The position numbers and the translations under genes are program-made. A stretch of DNA of 64,000 nt from Betaproteobacteria bacterium (GTDB lineage: Bacteria > Pseudomonadota > Gammaproteobacteria > Burkholderiales > Burkholderiaceae_D), in contig JABDED010000001.1 of NCBI GenBank assembly GCA_013287275.1, positions 231,511 to 295,510 of the forward strand, given 5' to 3'. Below the pieces are notes generated by a model. The model ran no database searches, was not told the DNA's origin, and saw only the letters and a list, made by a program, of their open reading frames with translations. Positions 10,074-19,127 of the stretch are shown here, piece by piece (positions within the stretch are counted from its first letter, which is position 1; each line of letters starts with the position of its first letter).

Positions 10074-10310
10074 TTATTTCGATTTATTTTTGCGATAAAT
10101 CTCGGGGCGGGACTTGTTTCTTTGCTCAAATACGGTTTTTGCATCCTGTATCGCACGCTCCTGGGTACGCATGGCCGGATCGTCGTCGTGCAGGCTGAAG
10201 TAATCCGCGGCCTGTGCCCGCATCACGTATTTGATCGCAGCCTCATCGGACAGCTTGTACATTTCCGTCAGCAAGGTGGTTACTTCGTCGAGATATTCTT
10301 CGTAGGTCAT
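10074..10310 (-). CDS. Hypothetical small acidic protein (78 aa)
   Basis: A 78-residue, mostly helical soluble protein beginning MTYEEYLDEVTTLLTEMYKL, with a conserved-looking 'AAIKYVMRAQAADYFSLHDD' segment. GGAG lies at a normal distance before the ATG, which supports this start. It lies directly downstream of the RIO-type kinase gene on the same strand (about 65 bases), so it may be cotranscribed. No family is recognised. Confidence 0.65.
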   Translation of the reverse strand: MTYEEYLDEVTTLLTEMYKLSDEAAIKYVMRAQAADYFSLHDDDPAMRTQERAIQDAKTVFEQRNKSRPEIYRKNKSK

Positions 10311-10377
10311 TCTTCACTCCATTCGTTCTTTTACAAAGCGCTGTGCCCGTTCCAGGGGCATGCAGGCCATTCCTCTA

Positions 10378-11226
10378 TCATATCCCATGCTGGAAGCGGG
10401 GGCGTTCGTCCTCGGCCTCCCTGCGGGCGATTTCCATTTCCCGCAGCACTGCCCCTACGTCCGCAGGGCGCAGGTCCGGCTTGACGCGGCCGGTGAGTAT
10501 GCTGTCAGGCTGCAGCAAGCCCGCCACGTATAGCTTCCAGATCTCCTTGCCGTACTGGCTATTTGCCAGTTGCGGTGCAAACTGGCTGAAATAGCCGGCC
10601 AGATTGGCGACGTCGCGCTCCAGCATCAGTTCGGCACTGGTATTGCTTGCCGCATCCACCGCCTGCGGCAAATCGATGATGACCGGCCCCTGCTCATCGA
10701 CCAGGATATTATATTCAGACAAATCGCCGTGGATCACGCCTGCGCACAGCATCAGCACCACCTGCTGCAACAATTGCGCATAGTAATCCAGCGCCAGCGT
10801 CTCGCTGAGTTCGACATCGTTCAAGCGCGGCGAGGCATTGCCGCCGGCATCGGTGACCAGGTCCATCAGCAACACGCCTTCGAAGCAGATGTAGGGGCGC
10901 GGAACGCGCACGCCTGCCGCCGCCAGCTTGTATAAGGCGTCCACCTCGGCATTTTGCCAGACTTCTTCCTGCATTTTTCGCCCGTAGCGTGTACCCTTCT
11001 CCATGGCGCGCGCCTGGCGGCTGTTTTTTACCTTGCGCCCCTCCTGGTAGGAGATGGCCTGTTTGAAACTGCGTTGGCTGGCCTCCTTGTAGACTTTGGC
11101 GCAACGTATCTCTTCGCCGCAGCGGACCACGTAGACTGTGGCTTCCTTGCCACTCATCAATTGACGCAGGACTTCGTCGACCAGACCTTCATCGACCAGC
11201 GGCTGTATTCTTTTTGGGGTTTTCAT
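10378..11226 (-). CDS. RIO1-type atypical serine/threonine protein kinase
   Basis: A 282-residue member of the RIO kinase family, in which bacterial proteins autophosphorylate and phosphorylate unknown partners. It has a glycine-poor nucleotide loop 'SGKEATVYVVRC' and the invariant Lys in 'IRCAKVYKEA'. The catalytic loop 'VIHGDLSEYNILVD' (His-Gly-Asp-x5-Asn) and metal-binding 'VIIDLPQAVD' are typical of RIO1. Start ATG 11226 (MKTPKRIQPLVDEGLVDEVL) is chosen because the family begins there; an upstream TTG would only add 14 residues. It is divergent from arfB. Confidence 0.9.
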   Translation of the reverse strand: MKTPKRIQPLVDEGLVDEVLRQLMSGKEATVYVVRCGEEIRCAKVYKEASQRSFKQAISYQEGRKVKNSRQARAMEKGTRYGRKMQEEVWQNAEVDALYKLAAAGVRVPRPYICFEGVLLMDLVTDAGGNASPRLNDVELSETLALDYYAQLLQQVVLMLCAGVIHGDLSEYNILVDEQGPVIIDLPQAVDAASNTSAELMLERDVANLAGYFSQFAPQLANSQYGKEIWKLYVAGLLQPDSILTGRVKPDLRPADVGAVLREMEIARREAEDERPRFQHGI

Positions 11227-11402
11227 GGAGAATGTTGACTTCAAAATAATCCGAAAATTTGCGGACAACGGAGTGTATCAAGATATGCTCGCCAGTAGTG
11301 GCAATAAGGCTCGCGATAGCATTGCCTTGCTATCAGAAACACAAGAATACTCGCCGGCACCGCCTTATGCGGCAGTCACAAGAGATTAAACGCACAAAGT
11401 AA

Positions 11403-11801
11403 ATGATTAAGCCTATTCCTGAAAACGAAATCGAATTGACCGCCATCCGCGCCCAGGGGGCTGGAGGACAAAACGTCAACAAGGTGTCCAGCGCCATCCA
11501 TTTGCGTTTTGATATCGTCGCATCCTCGCTGCCCGAACATATCAAGGAGAGGTTGCTTGCATTGAGCGACCAGAGGATTACCAAGGATGGCGTGGTCATT
11601 ATCAAGGCCCAGGCCCAGCGCAGCCAGGACAGGAACAAGGAGGAAGCCGTGTTGCGCTTGCATGAATTGATTGCCAGCGTCGCCACCTTGCCCAAAACAC
11701 GCCGCCCCACCAAGCCCACCCGCGGCTCGCAAACCAGGCGGCTGGAAGGAAAAAGCAAGCGCGGCACTATCAAGGCCATGCGCGGGAAAATTGCCGACTA
11801 A
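11403..11801 (+). CDS. arfB: Peptidyl-tRNA hydrolase ArfB (ribosome rescue)
   Basis: ArfB (YaeJ) releases peptides from stalled ribosomes lacking a codon in the A site. The 132-residue product has the catalytic GGQ motif in '[20 protein letters not shown]', as in class-I release factors. It also has the long basic C-terminal tail ('[20 protein letters not shown]' onward) that inserts into the empty mRNA channel. Length matches the family (about 140). Confidence 0.95.
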   Translation: MIKPIPENEIELTAIRAQGAGGQNVNKVSSAIHLRFDIVASSLPEHIKERLLALSDQRITKDGVVIIKAQAQRSQDRNKEEAVLRLHELIASVATLPKTRRPTKPTRGSQTRRLEGKSKRGTIKAMRGKIAD

Positions 11802-11828
11802 AACTGTTGCTAAGATTCCGCAGGGATA

Positions 11829-11846
11829 GCATTCCGGCCGGAATGC
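11829..11846. repeat. 18-bp perfect palindrome between arfB and the M14 gene
   Basis: GCATTCCGGCCGGAATGC is perfectly self-complementary and lies 28 bases after the arfB stop. No T-tract follows it, so it is not a standard intrinsic terminator. It could be a protein-binding site or a weak transcription barrier. Confidence 0.4.
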
Positions 11847-11902
11847 GAGGATGATAGAACGATACGTAAGTTCGCCGACTCAACAGTTATTGCGCCATCG
11901 CC

Positions 11903-12985
11903 ATGCCGGAAAACAAGCTGCCCGAACTGATAGAACTGGAGCGCCTGATAGAAAAGGCGGTGCAGTTGGCCCCGGCGTCGGCACATCTGGAGGTCAGGTC
12001 GGAATGCGCTGTCAGCATGGATGGCCGGCAACTGCCGGTCTATTCCCTGGCCCTGGGCAATCCCAGCCCGGACGTGCCTGCAGTTGGTTTTTTTGGCGGC
12101 ATCCACGGGCTGGAACGCATAGGCACCCAGGTCCTGCTCACTTTTCTGAACGGCTTGCTGGCACGCCTGCGCTGGGACCGCCTGCTGCATCAGCAATTGG
12201 AAAATGTCCGGCTGGTTTTCATGCCGCTGATTAATCCAGGCGGCATGTGGCAATCAACCCGCTGCAATCCCCAGGGGGTGGATTTGATGAGGAATGCTCC
12301 TGTCGATGCGATAGACAGGGTGCCCTTTTTATTGGGAGGGCAAAGGATCAGCCCTCGCCTGCCGTGGTTCCGCGGCGCTGCCGGAGCCCCGATGGAGGCA
12401 GAAAACCAGGCATTGTGCAAAGTCGTCCGGCAAGAACTGCTGAATCGGCAATTCAGCATCGCGCTCGATTGCCACTCCGGCTTCGGCCTGCGCGACCGCA
12501 TCTGGTTCCCGCACGCGCATACCCTCAGGCCTATCGAACATCTGCCGGATATTTGCGCACTGGAAGACCTGTTCAGCCAGACTTATCCGAACCACAATTA
12601 CGTCTTCGAGCCGCAAAGCCTGCAATATCTGACCCATGGCGACATCTGGGACTACCTGTACCTGACCTCGGTCGAAAATACCGGACAGGTATTCTTGCCG
12701 CTGACGCTGGAAATGGGCTCCTGGCTTTGGGTCAAAAAAAATCCGCGCCAGCTGTTTTCGCTACAGGGGATATTCAACCCGGTGGCCCGGCACAGGCTGC
12801 AAAGGGTCTTGCGCAGCCATACGGTATGGCTGGATTTTTTGGCACGGGCCGCCTGCGGTCATCAGCACTGGCTACCGCAAGGAGAGGACAGGGATATTCA
12901 TCAGCAGCGGGCTTACGCACGCTGGTATCCGTCTGCGCTGCAGCGTGAATCAACAGTTTTTCCGCAAGGCATGTATCGCAGATAA
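11903..12985 (+). CDS. M14-family zinc carboxypeptidase
   Basis: A 360-residue cytosolic protein of the M14 carboxypeptidase/succinylglutamate desuccinylase fold. The zinc ligands are seen as His and Glu in 'FFGGIHGLERIGTQVLL' (HxxE) and a later His in 'IALDCHSGFGLRDR'. 'PLINPGGMWQSTRCNPQGVD' carries the substrate-binding Asn-Pro and Arg. The catalytic Glu is probably in 'LPLTLEMGSWLW'. No signal peptide is present, so a role in intracellular peptide or murein-peptide processing is possible. The natural substrate is not known. Confidence 0.86.
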   Translation: MPENKLPELIELERLIEKAVQLAPASAHLEVRSECAVSMDGRQLPVYSLALGNPSPDVPAVGFFGGIHGLERIGTQVLLTFLNGLLARLRWDRLLHQQLENVRLVFMPLINPGGMWQSTRCNPQGVDLMRNAPVDAIDRVPFLLGGQRISPRLPWFRGAAGAPMEAENQALCKVVRQELLNRQFSIALDCHSGFGLRDRIWFPHAHTLRPIEHLPDICALEDLFSQTYPNHNYVFEPQSLQYLTHGDIWDYLYLTSVENTGQVFLPLTLEMGSWLWVKKNPRQLFSLQGIFNPVARHRLQRVLRSHTVWLDFLARAACGHQHWLPQGEDRDIHQQRAYARWYPSALQRESTVFPQGMYRR

Positions 12986-13095
12986 ACAATTGGTTACAAG
13001 CTGTAAATTGGGCAAGCATGTCAATATTTCCGAACTACACTACAATATAAGAATGCAATAAATATATCTATAGTGGTATTTCCTGACAGGGGTTT

Positions 13096-13515
13096 ATGAT
13101 GAAATGGATTAAAACAAGCGTGCTGGTACTCATTGCCCTGAGTTCGGTAACGGCAAGTCTGGCTTGGGCAGACCGTGGGCACTGGGGCGGCGGTTATCGC
13201 GGCGGCGGCTACTACCATGGCCCGCGCGTGGGGGTCGGACTTTACCTGAATCCCTTCCCGCTGTTTTATGGCCCGAGCTATTACGGTCCGGGTTATTACC
13301 CTTATTATCCTGATGTCGTCGTCAGCCCGGCGCCGACTACTGTATATGTAGAACCGGCGGCCACCATCAGCGGGCCAAGCTATGCCGGCAACGTACAGCC
13401 CGGCCAGTCCAGCGACTGGTATTACTGCCACAATCCGGACGGCTACTATCCATCGGTGAAGAGTTGCCCATCCGGCTGGCAAAGGGTCCCGCCACAGGCG
13501 CCATCGGATCGCTGA
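13096..13515 (+). CDS. Exported Gly/Tyr/Pro-rich hypothetical protein
   Basis: A 139-residue protein with a signal peptide (cleavage after 'SLAWA', about residue 25). A glycine- and tyrosine-rich stretch ('GHWGGGYRGGGYYHGPRVGV' and 'YYGPGYYPYYPD') is followed by a short C-terminal motif, 'WYYCHNPDGYYPSVKSCPSG', with two cysteines that may form a disulphide. The same tail is common in exported proteobacterial proteins of unknown function. AGGGG lies before the tandem ATG-ATG start. Confidence 0.75.
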   Translation: MMKWIKTSVLVLIALSSVTASLAWADRGHWGGGYRGGGYYHGPRVGVGLYLNPFPLFYGPSYYGPGYYPYYPDVVVSPAPTTVYVEPAATISGPSYAGNVQPGQSSDWYYCHNPDGYYPSVKSCPSGWQRVPPQAPSDR

Positions 13516-13540
13516 GCGACGAAATACCCCGGCAATAGCA

Positions 13541-13570
13541 AAAGGGAGCGGTCAACGCTCCCTTTCTATT
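13541..13570. terminator. Intrinsic terminator between convergent genes
   Basis: Stem AAAGGGAGCG / CGCTCCCTTT with a 5-base loop, then a T-rich stretch (ctatttta). It can serve the exported protein gene on the plus strand and, read backwards, cheV. Confidence 0.8.
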
Positions 13571-13591
13571 TTACTGCACTGCGTTTGTGCT

Positions 13592-14551
13592 TTATTTACT
13601 GATCACTTCACGTATGGTTGCGGCCAGTTCCTCTGCAACGAATTTCGCCACATAGGCGTCCGCTCCCACACTGCGGACGTGGTCTTCATTGGTGGAGCCG
13701 GACAGGGACGAGTGAATCACGACGGGCAAGAATTTGAAGCGGTCATCCTGCTTGATATTGCGCGTCAGCGTAAAGCCGTCCATCTCCGGCATTTCCAGGT
13801 CAGTCAGCACCATTGCAACCTTGTCGCGCACGGTCTTGCCTTCCACTATCGCAGCAGCGGAAATGGCTTGCAGCTTCTCCCAGGCTTCCTTGCCGGTCTT
13901 GGTCATGATGAAGGGCGCGCCCATTGCGGTCAGGGCCTGTTCTATCAGGCCGCGCGCCACTGCGGAATCGTCTGCTGCCAAGATGACCGTACCCGGTTTC
14001 AGCAGCAATTTTTTCATATTGACGGCATCCACTTCCTTGCCGTCGCTAGGGGTAATCTGGCGCAGTATCTGCTCCACGTCCAGCACCTGTGCCAGACGGG
14101 TGTTTTCGGTATCGCCATCCAGCCTTGCAATACTGGTTACCATGCCGCCGCCCGCCCCGCTGGACTCTGCCGACAAGACCTGGCTCCAGTCCAACCGGAC
14201 GATTTCTTCTACCGATTCCACGGCGAAGCCCTGGGTCGTGCGCGCATACTCGGTGACCAGCATGATATTCAGGCCGGTTTTAGGTTTGCAGCCGACTATC
14301 GACGGCAGGTCGACGACGGGTATCACCTGTCCACGCAAGTTGACCACGCCCAGCATATGCGGCAATGCGCCGGCTACGGCAGTGATGGCCGGCATTGCGA
14401 CAATCTCGCGGACCTTGAACACATTGATGCCGAACAGCTCGGAACGGTCACCAGCGGCATCTGCTGCCCCCAGCCTGAACAATAAGAGTTCAAACTTGTT
14501 GGAACCGGTCAGATTGGTGCGTTCGTCCACTTCCTGTTGTACTGTGCTCAT
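13592..14551 (-). CDS. cheV: Chemotaxis coupling protein CheV (CheW-receiver)
   Basis: CheV links chemoreceptors to the CheA kinase and adjusts signalling through its own receiver. The 319-residue product has an N-terminal CheW domain (about residues 20-165, 'ELFGINVFKVREIVAMPAIT', 'GVVNLRGQVIPVVDLPSIVG'). A receiver domain follows (about 190-319) with acidic pocket 'VILAADDSA', phospho-Asp in 'MVLTDLEMPEMDGF' and Lys in 'AYVAKF'. Start ATG 14551 gives MSTVQQEVDERTNLTGSNKF; the frame could open 18 codons earlier but CheV proteins begin here. It is a lone chemotaxis gene in this window. Confidence 0.92.
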   Translation of the reverse strand: MSTVQQEVDERTNLTGSNKFELLLFRLGAADAAGDRSELFGINVFKVREIVAMPAITAVAGALPHMLGVVNLRGQVIPVVDLPSIVGCKPKTGLNIMLVTEYARTTQGFAVESVEEIVRLDWSQVLSAESSGAGGGMVTSIARLDGDTENTRLAQVLDVEQILRQITPSDGKEVDAVNMKKLLLKPGTVILAADDSAVARGLIEQALTAMGAPFIMTKTGKEAWEKLQAISAAAIVEGKTVRDKVAMVLTDLEMPEMDGFTLTRNIKQDDRFKFLPVVIHSSLSGSTNEDHVRSVGADAYVAKFVAEELAATIREVISK

Positions 14552-14682
14552 AGTGTATTTTTCCCGGTAAGTTGCCTGCTTTTGCAAATCCCTGATCTTG
14601 GTCATTCCGCCAGCCTGAGCACAAGACCTGCCTCGTTTTCCCGCTTTTCTTTCAAGCTATCAAGCAAGTTCCGCCCATTATC

Positions 14683-16053
14683 CTATTTTATGACGCGATA
14701 ACAAGGGGTATATGCCTTGCCCGGCAGTTTCATGCGGTTTTGCGCAACAAATGATGCCAGCAATGCATCCATGGACTCCATGATATTGATGTCGCCGCGG
14801 ATTTCAAAGTGACCAAATTTTTCTATCGCCCGTATCCCCTGGTCTTTTACATTTCCGGCAACGACACCGGAAAAGGCGCGCCGCAGGTTGGCCGCCAGCA
14901 GGTGGCTGGCCTGGTTTTTATGCAGCGCGAGATTGCGCATGTTGTCGTGCGTAGGCTCGAAGGGTTTCTGGAATTCGGTATCTATCTTCAAGAGCCAGTT
15001 GAAATAATAGGCATCGCCGGTCAATTTACGGTATTCGCGCACCTGTTTGATGCCCGCGTGTGCTTCCTGCGCCACCTTTACAGGATCATTGATGATGATC
15101 TGGTAACGGCGCTGCGCCTCGGCCCCCAGGGTATCGCCGATGAACTGGTCGATCTGCGCGAAATAGTCGGCGGCGCTTTGCGGACCGGTAAAGATCAATG
15201 GAAAAGGCATGTCGGCATTATCCGGATGCAGCAATATCCCCAATACGTACAGGATCTCTTCCGCAGTACCGGCCCCTCCCGGGAAGACCACGATGGCATG
15301 CCCTATGCGGACAAAGGCTTCCAGGCGTTTTTCTATATCCGGCAAGATGACCAGGTCGTTCACGATGGGGTTCGGCGCCTCGGCGGCGATGATGCCGGGT
15401 TCGGTAATGCCCAGGTAGCGTCCCGCGCTGATCCTTTGTTTCGCATGGCCTATCGTGGCGCCCTTCATCGGTCCCTTCATCGCCCCAGGGCCGCAGCCGG
15501 TGCAGATGTCCAGTGCGCGCAAGCCCATCTGGTAACCGACTTCCTTGGTATAGTCGTATTCGGCATTCGAGATCGAATGCCCGCCCCAGCAGACCACCAG
15601 GTGCGGGTTGACCAGCGGACGTATCGCGTTGGCATTGCGCAGGATGTGGAATACCGCATCGCTGACGCCCTCGCTGGTCTTGAGGTCGAATTTGGGATTC
15701 GATGCGATTTCGCCATTCACGAAAATGATGTCGCGCAGCACGGCGAACAGGTGTTCCTGTATGCCCTTGATCAAGACGCCGTCTACAAAGGCTATCGCCG
15801 GTGCGCCTTTTACGTCTAGCTTGATGCCGCGCTCGCGCTGGACGATGCTGATATCGAAGGTCTTGTAGCGCTCCAGCAATTCCTTGCCGTCATCCAGGCC
15901 GCTGCCCACGTTCAGCACCGCCAGGGAGCAATTGCGGAAAATATTATATAAACCGCCATGACTGGTATCCAGCAGCTTGGCAACCTCTGCCTTGGATAAC
16001 ACATCCATGCGTCCTTCCGGCGATATCTGGGTATCGATCACTTCGTATTCCAT
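14683..16053 (-). CDS. ppnN: Nucleotide 5'-monophosphate nucleosidase PpnN (LOG family)
   Basis: PpnN (YgdH) cleaves purine and pyrimidine nucleoside monophosphates to base and ribose 5-phosphate; in E. coli it is controlled by (p)ppGpp. The 456-residue product matches the family length. It contains the LOG signature 'FPGGAGTAEEILYVLGILLH' and the upstream 'CTGCGPGAMKGPMKGATIGH'. The N-terminal 'ISPEGRMDVLSKAEV' and 'YNIFRNCSLAVLNVGS' align by eye with E. coli YgdH. ATG 16053 is preferred; an in-frame ATG at 16062 is too close to the AAGGA element. Confidence 0.94.
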   Translation of the reverse strand: MEYEVIDTQISPEGRMDVLSKAEVAKLLDTSHGGLYNIFRNCSLAVLNVGSGLDDGKELLERYKTFDISIVQRERGIKLDVKGAPAIAFVDGVLIKGIQEHLFAVLRDIIFVNGEIASNPKFDLKTSEGVSDAVFHILRNANAIRPLVNPHLVVCWGGHSISNAEYDYTKEVGYQMGLRALDICTGCGPGAMKGPMKGATIGHAKQRISAGRYLGITEPGIIAAEAPNPIVNDLVILPDIEKRLEAFVRIGHAIVVFPGGAGTAEEILYVLGILLHPDNADMPFPLIFTGPQSAADYFAQIDQFIGDTLGAEAQRRYQIIINDPVKVAQEAHAGIKQVREYRKLTGDAYYFNWLLKIDTEFQKPFEPTHDNMRNLALHKNQASHLLAANLRRAFSGVVAGNVKDQGIRAIEKFGHFEIRGDINIMESMDALLASFVAQNRMKLPGKAYTPCYRVIK

Positions 16054-16229
16054 AAAACGCATTTCCTTCGCTTATCTGTTCAAAAAAGCAAAAGGCGACC
16101 TCGGACAGCGTCGCCATTGCCGGGAGTTCCGGCCAAAGCCCGGTTACTCCCCGTTTCTTCTAGCCGCATCGCGGCGCTTGATTGCAGTGTAAATCTAAAA
16201 AATATAAATATCTACTGGCACATTTGCAC

Positions 16230-19001
16230 TCAGGCGATCGCGGGCGCCATCAATTCCAGCGCTCCTGTGATCTCTGTCGCCGATTTGTTCGACGACAGCC
16301 TCAGCTCCTGGTTCAGGATAACTTTCTTGGGATCCGCCTTCAGCGTGCATAGCAACAGGTCCGGCCACGCGTGCGCCTCGCCGAACAAGCCGACCCAGCC
16401 GTTCCTGCCCGCGTGCTTGACCGTGTACAGCGCGATGTCGGCGATATCGATCACATCCTGCCAGTTGATGGCCCGGGGCTGGCTGGTCACAAAGGGATAA
16501 CAGGCAAAACCCACCGAGCAGGTCTGCCTGATCTGCGTATTTTCATCCAGTGCAAAAGCCTGGTCCGCGACCACGGCGCAAACGCGCGCGGCCAGTTCGT
16601 CCGCCCTTTCGCGCGATATGCCGCGGGCAACAATCAGGAACTCTTCGCCGCCCCAGCGTATCAGATAGTCCGAATCCCTGAACACCTGCTGCAGGCGCTG
16701 CCTGATCTGCACCAGGATGGAGTCGCCGGCCGCGTGTCCGTGTTTGTCATTGACCAGCTTGAAGTGGTCCAGGTCCACCAGGAACATCAGCAAATCGGCA
16801 TCCTTGGGCAAGCTGGCGCCGCTTGTCATGCTGTCCTGGTAGCTGCGCACGCTGATGGTGACATCAGCTTCTATGTTCTGGGCCAGGAAGCGCCGATTCC
16901 TGAGCCCTGTCAAGGGGTCGGTCAGGCTGGCGTCTTCCAGTTCGCGCAAAGCCTGCTCCAGCTTCCTCTTCGTTTCCTGCAAATCCTTATGCGCATTGGC
17001 ATTATCCAGCGCGATGGCGCCGTAGGCACACAGCGTCCGGAAAATCAGGCGCTGACGCTCGCCATAGGCATCCTGGTTGCCCGATTTGATCGACATCGCC
17101 CCCAGTACCCGTTCGCCGACGATCAGCGGCCCAAACAAGGCGGTACGGATCTGGATAGTATCGGCGGAGCTGGCGGGCTGGTCCGGCGCGGCATTTACAG
17201 TATCTAGCTCCAGCAGGATTTCCTGCCACTCGGCGATGCAGCGCCTGGCGTTATAGGCGTCCTTGTAGGAAGCCGCATTATAGTCAGGCACGACCACGCC
17301 GTTTTCCACGTGGTGGCACAAATCCAGCGCTTTGCCGTCCGGCCCCAGCAGCCAGATGGACAGGTGCGATGCATCGAGCAGGGTGCCGAGGTGGCGATGC
17401 AAGGCATTGCACACATTTTCAGGGTTCAGGTTGGCCGTCAGCTCTTGTCCGATCTTGCTCAGCAAGTCCAGCGTATGCGAGGTTTCGGTCAGGGTCGCGG
17501 CAAGCTGCTGGTGATGTTCTGCAGCGGCCTTGGCGCGCTCGGTTTCATGCCGCACCTGCATCAGCGTGGCCCAGTTACTGGCTTGCTTATTGCGTTCGCG
17601 CTGATCCGCGGCGATCGCCTGCTTGGCGTAGTCAAAGGCTTTCTTGCCATCGTCGACCGTAGCCCAGGCCTCGCCCAGCGCCAGCAAGAGCTTGGACGGC
17701 GCCAGCCAGCCCTCGATATCCGATCCTACCCGCATTGCCTCTTCCAGGTAATGCAGCACCGGATTCGGCGCCGTCATATTGACGGGCAAAGGCAGTTCGT
17801 GCTGGCTGTGGATTTCTGCCAGCGCCTCCCGCAAGTCTATGCCGAGCGCATCATAATCCAGTTCCTTGATCAGTTGCCGGGCTTCGTCGATGGCGGCCAG
17901 CGCCTGATCCGATTTGTTCGCGGCAGACAGCGCGCGTGCCTGGCAGATCAGGTGCTCGGCCAGGCTATTGCGCGATCCGGCCTCGCGATACAGGGCGATG
18001 GCGATATCGAACATCGTCGCCGCTTCCGCAGGCATGCCGCGCTCCAGCAAGGTATGCGCCAATTCACCGTGCGCTACCGCCTTGCTGATGCCGCTCTTGG
18101 TAACGGTAAATCCCTGCAGAGCTTCCAGCAGCACGATATGGCTTTGCTCCAGTTGCCCCAGGTGGCGCAACAGCTCCCCCAGGCGCATCAGGCTAAATCC
18201 TACCAGTGCCGGCCAGCCGGTTTTGCGTGCGCGTGAAACCGCCCAGTCGTAGCAGGCGGCGGCCTCATCGAAGTCGCCCAGTTTTTGCAGCGCCGCCCCG
18301 GAGTTTGCCGACCCCATGATGGACAGCCGGATCAGGCCGGCCTCTCGCGCCAGTTCGCTGGAATGATAGAAAAGTATCGCGGAGCGCGTCAATTCCGGTG
18401 AGAACAGGGTCTCACCCTTGGCCGCTGTGATCAGCGCTTCCAGTGCAGGGTGCCGGGGTTCTGCTGTATTGGCCTGCAGTTCAAGCAATTTCTCCGATGC
18501 CGCCAGCGGGTTGGAAAAGGATTCCAGATACAGGTACCAGGCCTGGGCCAAAAAACGGCTCAGCGATTCGTCGGTTCTGTCGAAGCTGGACATTGCAGCG
18601 TTGGCGGCCCGCATTGCCCTTTCCATCTGCCCCTGCTCCAGCGCGACCACCACCTCACCCAACAGCGCATCTCCTTCGCCGACAATGTCGTTGACTGCGC
18701 TGAAGCCGGCCTTGGCTTCATTTAGCAAGGTTTCCGCCTTATCGAACTCGCCGAACAATGCAGTGATTTCTGCCCGGCTCAGCGCCAGCCGCGCGCGTAC
18801 CGCCCGCCTTTGATCCGGCATCAACGAGCTATTGCGAAGCAGGGTCTCGGCCTCGTCCAGCAACTGCATGGCCGTGCGGCTATCGCGCTGGCGCAGATGC
18901 CAGGCGGTAGCGACCAGCAAATCCAGCCGCGCCGCGCCGGCCAGCGTGGCCAGTTCAGCTTTGAGACGCTCTACTTCCTCATCAAGGGCATACAGATACA
19001 T
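16230..19001 (-). CDS. TPR-GAF-GGDEF diguanylate cyclase
   Basis: A 923-residue cytosolic protein. Residues about 10-490 are helical TPR-like repeats ('LQKLGDFDEAAACYDWAVSR', 'LLERGMPAEAATMFDIAIAL'). A GAF domain covers about 530-680 ('LNPENVCNALHRHLGTLLDA'), and a GGDEF domain about 750-905. The active-site loop is GGEEF (784-788), an accepted catalytic variant. The product-inhibition I-site RDSD sits five residues before it. It is therefore predicted to make cyclic-di-GMP under feedback control, with the TPR and GAF parts as protein and ligand sensors. Start ATG 19001 is inferred; an ATG eight codons upstream is possible. Confidence 0.9.
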   Translation of the reverse strand: MYLYALDEEVERLKAELATLAGAARLDLLVATAWHLRQRDSRTAMQLLDEAETLLRNSSLMPDQRRAVRARLALSRAEITALFGEFDKAETLLNEAKAGFSAVNDIVGEGDALLGEVVVALEQGQMERAMRAANAAMSSFDRTDESLSRFLAQAWYLYLESFSNPLAASEKLLELQANTAEPRHPALEALITAAKGETLFSPELTRSAILFYHSSELAREAGLIRLSIMGSANSGAALQKLGDFDEAAACYDWAVSRARKTGWPALVGFSLMRLGELLRHLGQLEQSHIVLLEALQGFTVTKSGISKAVAHGELAHTLLERGMPAEAATMFDIAIALYREAGSRNSLAEHLICQARALSAANKSDQALAAIDEARQLIKELDYDALGIDLREALAEIHSQHELPLPVNMTAPNPVLHYLEEAMRVGSDIEGWLAPSKLLLALGEAWATVDDGKKAFDYAKQAIAADQRERNKQASNWATLMQVRHETERAKAAAEHHQQLAATLTETSHTLDLLSKIGQELTANLNPENVCNALHRHLGTLLDASHLSIWLLGPDGKALDLCHHVENGVVVPDYNAASYKDAYNARRCIAEWQEILLELDTVNAAPDQPASSADTIQIRTALFGPLIVGERVLGAMSIKSGNQDAYGERQRLIFRTLCAYGAIALDNANAHKDLQETKRKLEQALRELEDASLTDPLTGLRNRRFLAQNIEADVTISVRSYQDSMTSGASLPKDADLLMFLVDLDHFKLVNDKHGHAAGDSILVQIRQRLQQVFRDSDYLIRWGGEEFLIVARGISRERADELAARVCAVVADQAFALDENTQIRQTCSVGFACYPFVTSQPRAINWQDVIDIADIALYTVKHAGRNGWVGLFGEAHAWPDLLLCTLKADPKKVILNQELRLSSNKSATEITGALELMAPAIA

Positions 19002-19127
19002 GGAGTGTGAAATAAATGCAAACAAACGGCTTATTATGCCCGTAATCCATGACAGTTTTGTTGTTCTCTAGAATTATCTTTAAATTACGAGAGCTCACGC
19101 GGATTTTTGTTTGGAAAAATGCAGGAA